DNA from: WVZL01 sp041862375
GTDB lineage: Bacteria; Acidobacteriota; Aminicenantia; Aminicenantales; Aminicenantaceae
Assembly (NCBI GenBank): GCA_041862375.1
Contig: JBGVTE010000126.1
Location: forward strand, 107,695-171,694
Reading direction: 5' to 3'
Length of the DNA stretch: 64,000 nucleotides
This document shows, piece by piece, positions 27,211 through 36,762 of the stretch (its first letter is position 1; every line of letters begins with the position of its first letter). Below the pieces are notes generated by a model. That model did not search any database, was not told where the DNA came from, and saw nothing but the letters and a program-made list of their open reading frames with translations. The position numbers and the translations under genes were made by a program.

Positions 27211-28128
27211 ATGGGTATCCTGCTGGAAGGCAAAAGTTTAGCGGATAAGATAAAGGAAGGAGTTAAAGACCAAGTTGAAAATTTTAATAATGTAATGAAT
27301 AAAGTTCCAGGTCTGATAGGGATATTAGTAGGGGAAAACAGAGCTTCTCAGGTGTACTTGCACTCCAAAGAAAGGAATAGCCGCAAATTAGGCATCAATT
27401 CAGAGATTATTTCATATCCCGAGAATGTAGAAGCTTCATTTCTTAAAAAAGAGATTGAGAGCTTGAATGAAAGAGATGACGTGGATGGCATCCTTGTCCA
27501 GCTACCTCTCCCTTCACATCTCAATCCATATGATATTATAAGTACGATTTCACCGGAGAAAGATGTTGATGGGTTTCATCCGTTTAATTTAGGAAATTTG
27601 TTGTTGAACCAAGAAGGATTAAGGCCCTGTACTCCTCTGGGGATAATGGAACTCTTGAAGACAAATAATATAGCTATTATTGGCAAGAACGTAGTCATTA
27701 TTGGGAGGAGCCTTATCGTAGGAAAACCTTTGGCAGCAATGATGACGAATGAACACGGAACAGTAACAATATGCCATTCTAAGACAACAAATCTGCCGAA
27801 AGTTGCTTCAGAAGCAGATATTCTTGTGGCTGCAATGGGTAAAGCTGCCTACGTAACTCCAGAATTTGTAAAGCCTGGTGCTACTGTAGTTGATGTAGGA
27901 ATAAATCATCTTACAGATAGGAAAAAAGTGGAAGAGTACTTCGGAAGCGACAATAAGAGGGAAAAAGACCTGAGGGAAAAGGGATACACAATAATCGGGG
28001 ATGTTCACCCAAAGGTAATTGAGCAGGCTGAATATTTAACTCCTGTTCCAGGAGGAGTTGGGCTTTTGACAGTAGCAATGCTCATGCGCAATACGGTAGC
28101 GGCTTTTAGACGAAGGCATAAATTATAG
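27211..28128 (+). CDS. folD: Methylenetetrahydrofolate dehydrogenase/cyclohydrolase
   Basis: 305 residues. FolD interconverts methylene-, methenyl- and formyl-tetrahydrofolate using NADP. Motifs: QLPLPSHLNPYDII, the dinucleotide-binding GRSLIVGKPLAAMM, and the C-terminal TPVPGGVGLLTVAML. AGGAGG precedes the ATG. A modest hairpin (TATCAC at 28161-28166, GTGATA at 28174-28179) lies between it and rpmB. Confidence 0.96.
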   Translation: MGILLEGKSLADKIKEGVKDQVENFNNVMNKVPGLIGILVGENRASQVYLHSKERNSRKLGINSEIISYPENVEASFLKKEIESLNERDDVDGILVQLPLPSHLNPYDIISTISPEKDVDGFHPFNLGNLLLNQEGLRPCTPLGIMELLKTNNIAIIGKNVVIIGRSLIVGKPLAAMMTNEHGTVTICHSKTTNLPKVASEADILVAAMGKAAYVTPEFVKPGATVVDVGINHLTDRKKVEEYFGSDNKREKDLREKGYTIIGDVHPKVIEQAEYLTPVPGGVGLLTVAMLMRNTVAAFRRRHKL

Positions 28129-28244
28129 GAGTAATGAATAGTCGGTAGGAAGTGACGGAATATCACGGAACTTGTGATACTTACTGTTTATTGGATTTTT
28201 TTACAAAATATGGTATATAGAGTAGCCTTAAAAGAGAAGGAATG

Positions 28245-28436
28245 ATGCCGAAAGTATGTGAATTTTGCGGTAAAGGACCTCGCTTTGGACATAGTATAAG
28301 CCATTCACACAAGGCCTCCAAGAAAAAATGGAAACCCAATTTACAGCGGGTTAAAATTCAAAACAAGAAGGGGACAAGGCAGATTTGGGTTTGTACGAGA
28401 TGCATCAGGTCCGGTAAAGTGACGAAGGTTCTTTAG
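28245..28436 (+). CDS. rpmB: 50S ribosomal protein L28
   Basis: 63 residues from the second ATG (MPKVCEFCGKGPRFGHSISH), which aligns with the usual L28 start and has GAAGGA upstream; an ATG three bases earlier is also possible. Cysteine pairs at CEFC and CTRC indicate a zinc-binding form. Its stop is three bases from the stop of convergent rel. Confidence 0.96.
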   Translation: MPKVCEFCGKGPRFGHSISHSHKASKKKWKPNLQRVKIQNKKGTRQIWVCTRCIRSGKVTKVL

Positions 28437-28439
28437 AGT

Positions 28440-30596
28440 TTATATTCTCTCTACTGAAAATATTTCTTTTATTCCTGACATCTTTTTTATGATTGCTTCA
28501 AGGTGATTTATGTCACGAATTACAATACGGAGTTTGAGTTGCGCTTTTTGATCTGCAAATGTTACTACATCTGCTTTAGTTATATTTCCCTTTAGCTGGG
28601 CAATGGCAGAGGCAACCTTGGCTAACACACCAGGAGAATCTTCAGATTTAATCAGAAGGCCGCCTACATAAATACCTTCAGGAAAGCTACTCCATGAGAC
28701 TTCGATCATACGTTGGCTATCTAAGATTTCCTTGACTACGAGGGGACAGCGGAGGGAATGAACACTTATTCCTTTACCTGAAGTGATGTATCCGATGATG
28801 GATTCGCCTCTAATGGGAGAGCAGCACTTGGCAAGATTAACAAGAAGTACTTCATTCTCTTTAATAGGCAATCTTGATTTTGTTTTCCTGACGACTTTTG
28901 TTACGACTTTTTTAACAATAGTTTCTTTCTTTTTCTCTATTTCTTCTGGTGATAAGAGTTGTTCTATAAATTTTTTATTGAGGATAATTTTGCCGAAGCC
29001 TATTAGTGCATAAAAATCTTCTATTTTTTTTATCCTTAAATTTGTGGCTTTTGATATGTTTTGTACAAAATTGTTTTCTTCAAAAAATTCAGGTGGAATC
29101 TGACCATACTTCCCAATCTCTCTTTCGAAGAGTTTTTTTCCAAAGGCAGTATGTGTTTTTCTATTCTGGATATTGAGCAATCGTTTGATATGCTGCCTAG
29201 CTGATGATGTGAAGACCATATTTAGCCAAGCACGCTTCGGCCGAGCTTCAGGAGATGTTATAATCTCGACAACATCGCCAGTTTTAAGAATAGCTTTTAA
29301 GGGAACAATCCTGCTGTTAATCTTCGCCTTTGTAGAGTGATAGCCTATTTCTGAATGGATTTTAAAAGCAAAATCTAGGGCAGATGCACCTAAAGGAAGG
29401 CTCAATACTTTTCCTTGGGGAGTAAAAACATAAACTTCCTCGGGGACAAGATCTTTTTTCAACATCTTTAAGAATTCTCTGGGATTCTTCTGTTCTTTAT
29501 AGAGTTCTACCATTTCTCTTAACCATTTAAGTCGTGCGTCTTCTTTTATGACATGCTGTGGAATAGATTCCTTGTACTTCCAGTGAGCAGCAATTCCATT
29601 GTCAGCTATATCGTGCATGCCATGGGTTCTTATTTGAATTTCAAAAGTCTGTTTTTCCTCGGTGATGATTGTTGTATGAAGAGATTGATAGAGATTAGGC
29701 TTCGGCATAGCGATGAAATCTCTGACCCTATGAGGAAGATGAGACCAATTCTGATGGATAATACCCAGTGTAGCATAGCAATTCTTGATTGAGTCTGTGA
29801 TAAGCCTCAAGGCTTTGAAATCGTATACTTGGCTAAAATCTACTTTTCTCCTCTTTGTTTTATCGTGGATACTGTAAGGCCTTTTAATACGATAGTACAC
29901 TTCAGCAGGGATGCTGTTGTCCTTCATTAGATTTAGCAGTTTTCTCCTGAATCGTTTTAGTTCTTTCTCTGCTTTCTGTCTTTGAGGTTCAATTAGGGAA
30001 ACTACTTTAAAGTAATCTTCAGGAGACACATAACGAAAGGAAAGATCTTCTAGTTCAGCTTTAATTCTTCCCATGCCAAGCCTGCTTGCAATGGGAGCAT
30101 AAATGTCGAGAGTTTCACGAGCTATTTGCTTTTGTTTGTTTTCAGGTAAAAATTTCAAGGTCTTTAAATTGTGGATCCTGTCTGCCAATTTAATAAAGAT
30201 GATTCTCAGATCATCAACCATAGCCAGGATGATTTTGCGAATATTTTCTGCCTGTCGCGCTTCAGGAGAAGATTCCTGCACTCGACTGATTTTGGTAACT
30301 CCATCTACCAAATCTGCTATTTCTTTGCCAAAAACTTCCTTGAGTTCGATAGCTGTAACATCAGAATCTTCCAATACATCATGGAGAAGCCCCACAGCCA
30401 GGGTTGTCTGATCTAGCTTCATATCAGCAAGCATATATGTAACTTCGAGAGGATGGCCGAGATAGGGCTCTCCTGAGCGCCGAGTTTGACCTTTGTGAGC
30501 CTTGGCAGCAAATACGTATGCCTTTTTCAGGAGTGTGATGTCTTTCTCACTGAAGGAAGAAGATACTTTTTCTAGAATATCATCAAATCTAATCAT
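28440..30596 (-). CDS. rel: Bifunctional (p)ppGpp synthetase/hydrolase
   Basis: 718 residues, the long Rel/SpoT form. Hydrolase HD domain with His48, His72-Asp73 (LLHDVLEDSD) and Asp139 (KLADRIHNL) all present; synthetase domain with YDFKALRLI, MPKPNLYQSLHT and EIQIRTHGMHD; TGS domain (VYVFTPQGKVLSLPLGAS); and C-terminal ACT domain (DSPGVLAKVASAIAQLKGN). Controls the stringent response. Both catalytic halves look intact. Confidence 0.95.
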   Translation of the reverse strand: MIRFDDILEKVSSSFSEKDITLLKKAYVFAAKAHKGQTRRSGEPYLGHPLEVTYMLADMKLDQTTLAVGLLHDVLEDSDVTAIELKEVFGKEIADLVDGVTKISRVQESSPEARQAENIRKIILAMVDDLRIIFIKLADRIHNLKTLKFLPENKQKQIARETLDIYAPIASRLGMGRIKAELEDLSFRYVSPEDYFKVVSLIEPQRQKAEKELKRFRRKLLNLMKDNSIPAEVYYRIKRPYSIHDKTKRRKVDFSQVYDFKALRLITDSIKNCYATLGIIHQNWSHLPHRVRDFIAMPKPNLYQSLHTTIITEEKQTFEIQIRTHGMHDIADNGIAAHWKYKESIPQHVIKEDARLKWLREMVELYKEQKNPREFLKMLKKDLVPEEVYVFTPQGKVLSLPLGASALDFAFKIHSEIGYHSTKAKINSRIVPLKAILKTGDVVEIITSPEARPKRAWLNMVFTSSARQHIKRLLNIQNRKTHTAFGKKLFEREIGKYGQIPPEFFEENNFVQNISKATNLRIKKIEDFYALIGFGKIILNKKFIEQLLSPEEIEKKKETIVKKVVTKVVRKTKSRLPIKENEVLLVNLAKCCSPIRGESIIGYITSGKGISVHSLRCPLVVKEILDSQRMIEVSWSSFPEGIYVGGLLIKSEDSPGVLAKVASAIAQLKGNITKADVVTFADQKAQLKLRIVIRDINHLEAIIKKMSGIKEIFSVERI

Positions 30597-30601
30597 TTCG
30601 A

Positions 30602-31231
30602 TTAAGTCTTTGTCTTTAAGTTCAAAGAATTTTTGTCATTCATACTAGAAGAATCAAAGTTCTCTCTTCTAAGAATCCAATTGACTGCATCAAGGAGAGT
30701 TTGAGCTACATAGGGTAGCGTAATGTCAAGTTCATTAAGCTTAGTCAGAGATTTCTTGCCAAAGCCAGTTAGGACGAGCACTGGGATGGCGTTGATGTTC
30801 AAGCCAAAGAGCATATCTTCTACCTTATCTCCAATCATGTAAGAATTGTTTAAGTCTATATTTAATGCTGAAGCAGCGTGAAGAGCCATTCCTGGATTTG
30901 GCTTGCGGCAGGAGCAATCCTTTCTGTAGAGAGGATTGGATGAAGAGAGGTAGTGAGGACAGTAATAAATTCCGTCAAAACATGCATTTTGTTTGGCAAA
31001 GACAACTTTCATTTTCTGGTGAATATCGTGGAGATTTTGCTCAGTAAGAAAACCTCTTCCTATCCCAGATTGATTTGTTATGATTACTGCCAGAAGTCCT
31101 GCTCTGTTTAATTTTCTTACGGCAGTGAAGCTGTAGGAATAAATATTTATTTGGCTGAAATCATTCGGGAAGCCCACGTCCTCGTTAATGGTTCCATCCC
31201 GGTCGATAAACACAGCACGCTTTTTAATCAT
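30602..31231 (-). CDS. gmhB: D-glycero-D-manno-heptose 1,7-bisphosphate 7-phosphatase
   Basis: About 209 residues. HAD phosphatase with nucleophile motif VFIDRDGTINED, TNQSGIGRGFL, a zinc loop CPHY...CSCRKPNPGM and MIGDKVEDM. GmhB removes the 7-phosphate in ADP-heptose synthesis for LPS core. The ATG at 31231 overlaps the stop of the heptosyltransferase gene (ATGA), so translation is probably coupled; an upstream in-frame ATG at 31246 lacks a ribosome-binding site. Confidence 0.9.
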   Translation of the reverse strand: MIKKRAVFIDRDGTINEDVGFPNDFSQINIYSYSFTAVRKLNRAGLLAVIITNQSGIGRGFLTEQNLHDIHQKMKVVFAKQNACFDGIYYCPHYLSSSNPLYRKDCSCRKPNPGMALHAASALNIDLNNSYMIGDKVEDMLFGLNINAIPVLVLTGFGKKSLTKLNELDITLPYVAQTLLDAVNWILRRENFDSSSMNDKNSLNLKTKT

Positions 31232-32232
31232 AAGAAATCTTGGCATGCCTGGAAGATATCCATAGGTTCAATTTTCATCATGCATCTATGATCAAAAGGA
31301 CACTCTCTGTAGCTGCAGGGCCAGCAAGAGACGGTTCTTTTTATGACATTTGATGGCTGATGAAGGGGGCCGGTGACTCGCGGGTCTGTGGGACCAAAGA
31401 TCGCTATAACCGGAATTCTCAAAGCATTCGCGATGTGCATTGGACCTGAGTCATTGGTAACAAATAGCCTGGCAAAGCTGATGAGAACCGCTAGTTGACG
31501 CAGAGTTGTCTTTCCCGCCATATTTATAGGTTTTTTTGCCAGGGAGGAGGCTATTGATTTGGCCAATGCAGCTTCGCTAGGTGAACCTATGATTAGGATT
31601 TCAGCATTCTTTTTTTCCTGGAGAATAGAAGCCAGTTCAGCAAATTTAGCAGCTGGCCATCTTTTGGCGGGCCCGTAGTAGGCGCCAGGGTTGAGAATGA
31701 CAAGAGGCTTCCCTGGATTATAACCCAGGCTAGCTAACTCTTTTTCACCCCACTTCTTTTCCACATGGGTCAAGGGAAGAAATAGTTCTGGTGGGAAGGC
31801 CTGTAGGCTCAAACCAGAAATGAGGTTGAGATAATAGTGAACTTGATGACAGCTGGCATTATCTGGTTTTTTTAAAGCTACTCCTCTTGTCAGGAGTAAA
31901 CCTCTATTGTCACGGACATATCCCCATCTTTTAGGGATCTTGGCCAGATAAAAGAGAAGAGCGGAGGAAAAAGAATTGGTGAGTAGGAGACCGATGTCAA
32001 AATCGTGCTTTTTAATTTTCTGAGCAGACTCCTTTATGTTTTTTAAATTATCAAAATCAGGAAGAACAATGATTCCTTTGATGAAGCTGAAAGAAGCATA
32101 TAAATTCTGGACCCATTCTCTTGTAGCTATCCATATTTGAGCTTGAGGGAAATTCTTCCTCAAGCTCTCTAAGGCCGGTAAAGAGAGCACCGCATCGCCA
32201 ATCCAGTTTGGAGTCCGGACAACTATTTTCAT
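31228..32232 (-). CDS. waaF: Lipopolysaccharide heptosyltransferase II-like glycosyltransferase
   Basis: About 334 residues from MKIVVRTPNWIGDAVLSLPA, the diagnostic WaaF start; a longer frame to 32268 adds 12 residues without support. GT9-family motifs LVTNDSGPMHIANALRIPV and AIFGPTDPRVTGP are present, and the C-terminus has the CWPC and CPF/C cysteine cluster of WaaF. Adds L-glycero-D-manno-heptose to LPS core. Adjacent gmhB makes the heptose precursor. Confidence 0.92.
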   Translation of the reverse strand: MKIVVRTPNWIGDAVLSLPALESLRKNFPQAQIWIATREWVQNLYASFSFIKGIIVLPDFDNLKNIKESAQKIKKHDFDIGLLLTNSFSSALLFYLAKIPKRWGYVRDNRGLLLTRGVALKKPDNASCHQVHYYLNLISGLSLQAFPPELFLPLTHVEKKWGEKELASLGYNPGKPLVILNPGAYYGPAKRWPAAKFAELASILQEKKNAEILIIGSPSEAALAKSIASSLAKKPINMAGKTTLRQLAVLISFARLFVTNDSGPMHIANALRIPVIAIFGPTDPRVTGPLHQPSNVIKRTVSCWPCSYRECPFDHRCMMKIEPMDIFQACQDFL

Positions 32233-32295
32233 TAAAACAATTTTATTCACAAAGTAAAGTCTTGTCAAAAAACGGGAAGGAAGAGGATGGATTGA

Positions 32296-32577
32296 TCAAT
32301 CACCCGAAGAAGAATCCTTGCTCTTTTTAGGGACGCTTTCTTTTTGGCTTTTAGTTTTTTCTTTGCCTTTTTCTTCGTTTTCCTTATCGGGAACTTTCTT
32401 TTGAGCGTAGTCTGTAACATACCAGCCTTCTCCTTTGAATTGAAGAGATGGCGGAGAGACTACTTTCATGACAGGACTCCCACATTTATAACATTTCTTT
32501 AGAGGCGTATCGTTTACACGGTGTAAAACCTCAAATGTGGAGCCGCACTTTGAGCATTTGTATTCATACAATGGCAT
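32296..32577 (-). CDS. FmdB-type zinc ribbon protein
   Basis: 93 residues starting MPLYEYKCSKCGSTFEVLHR, with the CxxC pair at 8-11 and CYKCGSP further on, the FmdB regulatory-type zinc ribbon. The last 35 residues are a low-complexity Lys/Glu/Ser tail. FmdB proteins are often annotated as regulators of formamidase, but a general function is unknown. Confidence 0.88.
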   Translation of the reverse strand: MPLYEYKCSKCGSTFEVLHRVNDTPLKKCYKCGSPVMKVVSPPSLQFKGEGWYVTDYAQKKVPDKENEEKGKEKTKSQKESVPKKSKDSSSGD

Positions 32578-32698
32578 CGTAACCCCTGAACGAATAAAAT
32601 AAGATTATAACAGAAAAGGATTAAAAATCAACATTCTGAAATTGAAATTGGGAGATCTGCCTTCAATTTCCTGGAAGGAATCCTGGCCTGGTTTTGTT

Positions 32699-34135
32699 TT
32701 AGTGAAATACGATTGCTTCGAAGATATAAATCTCTGCTCCCTTTTTCCAGGCTTCTCTGGGCAGGCCGGATTTTATACAGGCCTGCTCTAAAAACTCTTT
32801 TCTGGACCAGTTGTTTTCGACAGGAACTTGAGGTAGGAGGAGGCCTTTTTTGCCATTCTTAGAAATAACCAGCCCGTGTTTTCCGACTATAACTTGCTTT
32901 GGATTGCTTATTTTTTCTAGAGGAGATAAAACAGAAATCTCAATTTCTAGATCATTGAGCTCCTTGGGAGCGACTGGAGGAAACCTCGGGTCTTCACAGG
33001 CCGCATAAATCGAAGCCCTGATGACTGTTTGGTATAGAGGAAAGAGAGGTTCGATAATTCCTATGCATCCACGCAGGTATCCTCTTTTTTTGAGAGTGAC
33101 GAAAGCACCTTTTTTTACCAAGAAATTGGAGTTTTGGGTTTTATAGTCTAATATATTTTTTACGTTGATAAATTTAGTTATTGCCAATTGGGATATTTTA
33201 ATGAGCTCTTTTTTTTCCTCTAAAGTGAGGGAAAATGTGGGTGGGGGGGACTCTGAGAAGATAGCTGCGGCTAAATAACCTACAACTTCTGATGCAGGAC
33301 CTCCTGTCAGTGATGAATCTCCGTATTTTAGAACATGGACTTTTGGCTTACCTCTTTCTTGAGTATAAAGAAGGGCAGAGACGACAGGACCGCCTCCACA
33401 CATGATATTTTCATATCGCTCGGCCTTTCGGATGAGTGTGCCTGTTTTTAACGATTGAAGGAGGGAAATTGTGTTAGCATCGATCTTGTTGGCTTTAGTT
33501 TTTGGCTCAAAGTGAGACAAATCTGTTGAAGCAACAATAAGTGCTTTTTTCTTAGGTACTACTTCTGCCAGAGCTTTAGCCAGAGCATGTATTGTCTTCT
33601 TCTTGGGTAATCCCATAACTATGGGGACTATTTTAGCTTGAGGCAGTGTTTTTTGGATGAAAGGAATTTGGACTTCTACAGAGTGTTCGGACTGATGAGC
33701 CTGGGGAATATATGTAAAACCCGTAGCCTTCGAGAGTTTAGAAGCGAGCACACTGTCAATATCTGTCACGCCCAAAGGAGTTTGGTACGCTCCTTGAGGA
33801 TAGATGGAGCAGCCTTCAAAGCCATATCGGTGAGAAGGGCCGATTATTATAACCTTTTCGTAATCCCTTCCTTGGACCAGTTTATAGCTGTAAGCGGCGA
33901 TTTGCCCTGAATAGACATATCCTGCATGTGGAACAACAATAACCTGCAGTTCTCCAGGAGGAATGTTGCTAATTTTTACATTCTTGAGGAAACTGTCAAT
34001 TTGGAGAGAAAGTAGACTTTTATTTTTGTAATAAAATTTCCCATCCCATACAGGTTTTCTTATCTGTTTGGGTAGAGCTGAAGATGCCACAGAAAAAAGA
34101 AAGATTAAGGAAAGTAACATTATTTTCCTTTTCAT
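32699..34135 (-). CDS. Exported Memo (AmmeMemoRadiSam B) - AMMECR1 (A) fusion protein
   Basis: 478 residues: signal peptide (1 to about 22), Memo domain (about 25-295) with VVPHAGYVYSG, IGPSHRYGFEGC and the STDLSHFEPK site, then an AMMECR1 domain (about 300-478) with the family core LRGCIGIIEPL. These are proteins B and A of the AmmeMemoRadiSam system; the radical-SAM partner is not in this window. A predicted signal peptide on the fusion is notable because the separate proteins are usually taken to be cytoplasmic. Biochemical role is not established. Confidence 0.88.
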   Translation of the reverse strand: MKRKIMLLSLIFLFSVASSALPKQIRKPVWDGKFYYKNKSLLSLQIDSFLKNVKISNIPPGELQVIVVPHAGYVYSGQIAAYSYKLVQGRDYEKVIIIGPSHRYGFEGCSIYPQGAYQTPLGVTDIDSVLASKLSKATGFTYIPQAHQSEHSVEVQIPFIQKTLPQAKIVPIVMGLPKKKTIHALAKALAEVVPKKKALIVASTDLSHFEPKTKANKIDANTISLLQSLKTGTLIRKAERYENIMCGGGPVVSALLYTQERGKPKVHVLKYGDSSLTGGPASEVVGYLAAAIFSESPPPTFSLTLEEKKELIKISQLAITKFINVKNILDYKTQNSNFLVKKGAFVTLKKRGYLRGCIGIIEPLFPLYQTVIRASIYAACEDPRFPPVAPKELNDLEIEISVLSPLEKISNPKQVIVGKHGLVISKNGKKGLLLPQVPVENNWSRKEFLEQACIKSGLPREAWKKGAEIYIFEAIVFH

Positions 34136-34512
34136 TGTTCTTCCTGGATTTTTTATTTAAAGTATATATGAAATATACAAAGAAAAGCATGAGAAATCAA
34201 ACTGATGTCGAGATTTAATGATTCATTTTTGAAGCACCTTTTTTTCCGTGATGAAAATTAAAATAGTCATTAAGCGATGGGCATACGGCTTGAAGGCACG
34301 CTCGCTTTGCCCCAGCGAGCCAAGGCGGATCGATCCAGGCTTCACTCTTCCTCCCTCCAATCGGAAACCATGCCCGCTCAGCCTTCCTACGACCTTCTTC
34401 ACCGTATACCCACGCTTGTCTTTCCTTATCACGGAAAAAAAGATGCTTACATTCATTTTCGTGTTATTGACATTTTTCCCGTTTTAGACAAAAATTTAAA
34501 GGGAAGGTCAAG
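34136..34512. other. Intergenic stretch with a G+C-richer patch and hairpin
   Basis: Contains a G+C-rich patch (about 34270-34430) unlike the A+T-rich flanks, with a perfect hairpin GCTCGCT (34300-34306) and AGCGAGC (34314-34320) around a 7-base loop. Frames exist across it on both strands but none has a recognisable product or ribosome-binding site. Nature unknown; a decayed repeat or structured RNA are options. Confidence 0.35.
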
Positions 34513-34647
34513 ATGAAAGATGTCTTTAAAGCTTTTTTTACACTCATTATTTTTTCTTCAGCTTTCTTGGTAGGCCTTTATTTAGGTGAGGAAAAGGTTA
34601 AGAAAAAAATCCCAAATTTTCAGGAAGAAATAGACAAAGAATCCTGA
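34513..34647 (+). CDS. Small single-span membrane protein
   Basis: 44 residues (MKDVFKAFFTLIIFSSAFLV then GLYLGEEKVKKKIPNFQ). One membrane helix at about 7-25 followed by a charged tail. AAAGGGAAGG is a fair ribosome-binding site nine bases before the ATG. No family recognised. Inner-membrane location is likely. Confidence 0.5.
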   Translation: MKDVFKAFFTLIIFSSAFLVGLYLGEEKVKKKIPNFQEEIDKES

Positions 34648-34980
34648 GGACCTTTGCTTCTTTTCCATAATTTTAATTGCTATTTTTCTCTGCCATAAAC
34701 CATTTTTACTACTTGCCTTTAGGAAGGAGAGTCACATCTCATTGAATAATAAGGAATAAAAGAGAGGAAGATATCCATCGTTAACAGGCAATATTTCGCT
34801 GACAAATGTTGAGATTTAGGATTAAAAACACCTGAAAGTGTAATTTATTTTATTGATAACAATCAAAATAGCACGCGCTGGCCCCATTGACTAATAGAAA
34901 GGGCAGGCATATAATAAAAATTCGGTTTCTTTAGAGTTTCTTTTGATAAAAAATGAAAATCTTAGAGAAGAGGTTATAGA
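34648..34980. other. Intergenic region, nothing recognised
   Basis: 333 A+T-rich bases before the gene at 34981. I see no tRNA, clear promoter or repeat in it. Confidence 0.5.
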
Positions 34981-35247
34981 ATGAGCTGGGGAGTTTACGG
35001 AATATTAATCATTTTTGGTCTTTTTGTCCTCCTTATGATTTTTAATCCTAATTTATCTTGCTTTGGAAAGCGAATCAGATCTCCTCTTTATCCTCTTTTT
35101 AGAAAAAAGAGCCGTAAGATAAAGACAGAGGATTATGGATTTCGCCTTGTCGATAAAAGTACTAATAAAGGTTTTAAAAAGGAGGGCAAAAAAGAAGAGG
35201 GCAGAAAGATAAAGAAGACAGACGATTACGGCTTTCACTTGGATTAG
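34981..35247 (+). CDS. Small membrane protein with a repeated DYGF motif
   Basis: 88 residues: a membrane helix (about 5-23) and a basic cytoplasmic tail holding two similar units, RKIKTEDYGFRL and RKIKKTDDYGFHL, about 30 residues apart. Paired short motifs suggest two binding sites for one partner. GAAGAGGTT precedes the ATG. Three bases before the TPR gene, so probably one operon. No family recognised. Confidence 0.6.
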   Translation: MSWGVYGILIIFGLFVLLMIFNPNLSCFGKRIRSPLYPLFRKKSRKIKTEDYGFRLVDKSTNKGFKKEGKKEEGRKIKKTDDYGFHLD

Positions 35248-35250
35248 TTA

Positions 35251-36762
35251 ATGGCAAGAAAAGCACCCTGTCTCTCGTTCTTATTGTCAATCCTAGTTAC
35301 TATTGCCATGGGCCAGGAGCGCCCTACTAAGGCAGATTCGTATTACTTCTTTCTTAAAGGAACTCAATTAAGGGCTGAAGGCCAGCTCGAAGAGGCAGAA
35401 GGTGCCTATCTAAAAGCAATTCAAGGGAGCGAAAACCCTTCATACATATATTCAACTCTTGCTGAAGTATACTTTGAAATGTGGAGGTGGGATAAGAGTG
35501 AAAAAGCAGCCGGAAAAGCGCTCTCTTTGAATCCTGAAAATATCCCAGCTCACAATATATTAGCTAAGATATATTTGGCTCGGGCAGCCTCTGAAAATAA
35601 ACAAGAGGTTCGAGATCGTAGCGCTGCCTTACGGGCAAAGGATGAATTCCTTAAAATCATTGCTCTTGATCCAGACAATAGAGATGCATACTATTCCTTG
35701 GGAAAAATCACATATTCACTGTCACAGTTTGAGGAATCTGAGCGATACTTCTCTCGATACACCGAGCTTAATCCGTTTTCGGATACCGGCTATATGAATC
35801 TGGGGGAGCTTAAGATTGAACTAGGAAAGCTCACGGAAGCCCAGAAGAGCTTGGAAAAGGCTCTGAGCATCAATTCAAATAATTATAAAGGCTACCTTCT
35901 CCTTGGCAGGGCTTATGAATTAGACAGTCTTCATGATCAAGCTGCCTCTCTTTATGAAGAAGCGTTGAAGCATTTTCCTCAGGATATTCTTTTTCTAAAC
36001 AGGTTGGGATTTAGCCTTTACATTTTGAGAAATTATGAGAAGGCATTAGTTGCCCTTAATGATGTCTTCCAAGTTGATCCCTCAAATGCGCAAGCTTTTC
36101 TGACCAAGGCCAAGATACTTCATGAGACAGGCAGAGATGGAGATGCAGAACACACCTATCGCCGATTAATAGAGGAAGATAAAAGTAACTTAGAAGCGCG
36201 GCTCGAATTTGCCTTCTTTCTTGAAGATAAAAGAGATTATGAAGGAGCAATCTCAGAATATGAAGCTGTTCTGGGAAAAGATAAAAACCCTCCTGTAGAG
36301 AGAGCTTTTTTTTATAATTTTAGGCTCGGTATCCTTTACGAGAGATCAGGGAAATTCCTAGAGGCGGAAAACTATTTGAGAAAGTCTATTGAGCTCAATC
36401 CCAAAAGTGGCGAGGCCTTAAACTACCTCGGTTATATGTTAGTCGAAAGAGGAAGGAATTTGGAAGAGGCGGTTGAACTAATAAAAAGAGCTCTTGTGAT
36501 GGATTCAGAAAATGGAGCTTACCTTGATAGCCTTGGCTGGGCCTATTTCAGATTGAAAAATTATGAGAAGGCAGAAATTTACCTTAAAAAAGCAATTCTT
36601 AAATTGGAAGATGACCCAGTGATTAATGACCATTTGGGAGATTTGTATCTCATGTTCAATAAAAAAGAAAAAGCGTTAGCTTACTGGGAAAAAGCCTTAA
36701 AGAACAATATTGAAGACAAGGATAGAGTGAAGAAGAAAATTGAAAGACTACTCAGAGAATAA
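35251..36762 (+). CDS. Exported TPR protein
   Basis: 503 residues. Signal peptide 1-22 (ending AMGQ), then about twelve tetratricopeptide units covering nearly the whole protein, for example SLHDQAASLYEEALKHFPQD and LEAENYLRKSIELNPKSGEA. Probably a periplasmic or outer-membrane-attached scaffold. Immediately upstream of lolB-like, with a 23-base overlap, so a role in lipoprotein or outer-membrane assembly is a reasonable guess. Confidence 0.85.
   Translation: MARKAPCLSFLLSILVTIAMGQERPTKADSYYFFLKGTQLRAEGQLEEAEGAYLKAIQGSENPSYIYSTLAEVYFEMWRWDKSEKAAGKALSLNPENIPAHNILAKIYLARAASENKQEVRDRSAALRAKDEFLKIIALDPDNRDAYYSLGKITYSLSQFEESERYFSRYTELNPFSDTGYMNLGELKIELGKLTEAQKSLEKALSINSNNYKGYLLLGRAYELDSLHDQAASLYEEALKHFPQDILFLNRLGFSLYILRNYEKALVALNDVFQVDPSNAQAFLTKAKILHETGRDGDAEHTYRRLIEEDKSNLEARLEFAFFLEDKRDYEGAISEYEAVLGKDKNPPVERAFFYNFRLGILYERSGKFLEAENYLRKSIELNPKSGEALNYLGYMLVERGRNLEEAVELIKRALVMDSENGAYLDSLGWAYFRLKNYEKAEIYLKKAILKLEDDPVINDHLGDLYLMFNKKEKALAYWEKALKNNIEDKDRVKKKIERLLRE

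Noticed and set aside
28161..28179. Hairpin TATCAC/GTGATA between folD and rpmB as a terminator
   Set aside because: Short stem and no T tract right after it.
34248..34487. Overlapping frames in the G+C-rich patch between the Memo fusion and the 44-residue membrane protein
   Set aside because: Frames on both strands are open without ribosome-binding sites or recognisable domains; likely non-coding.
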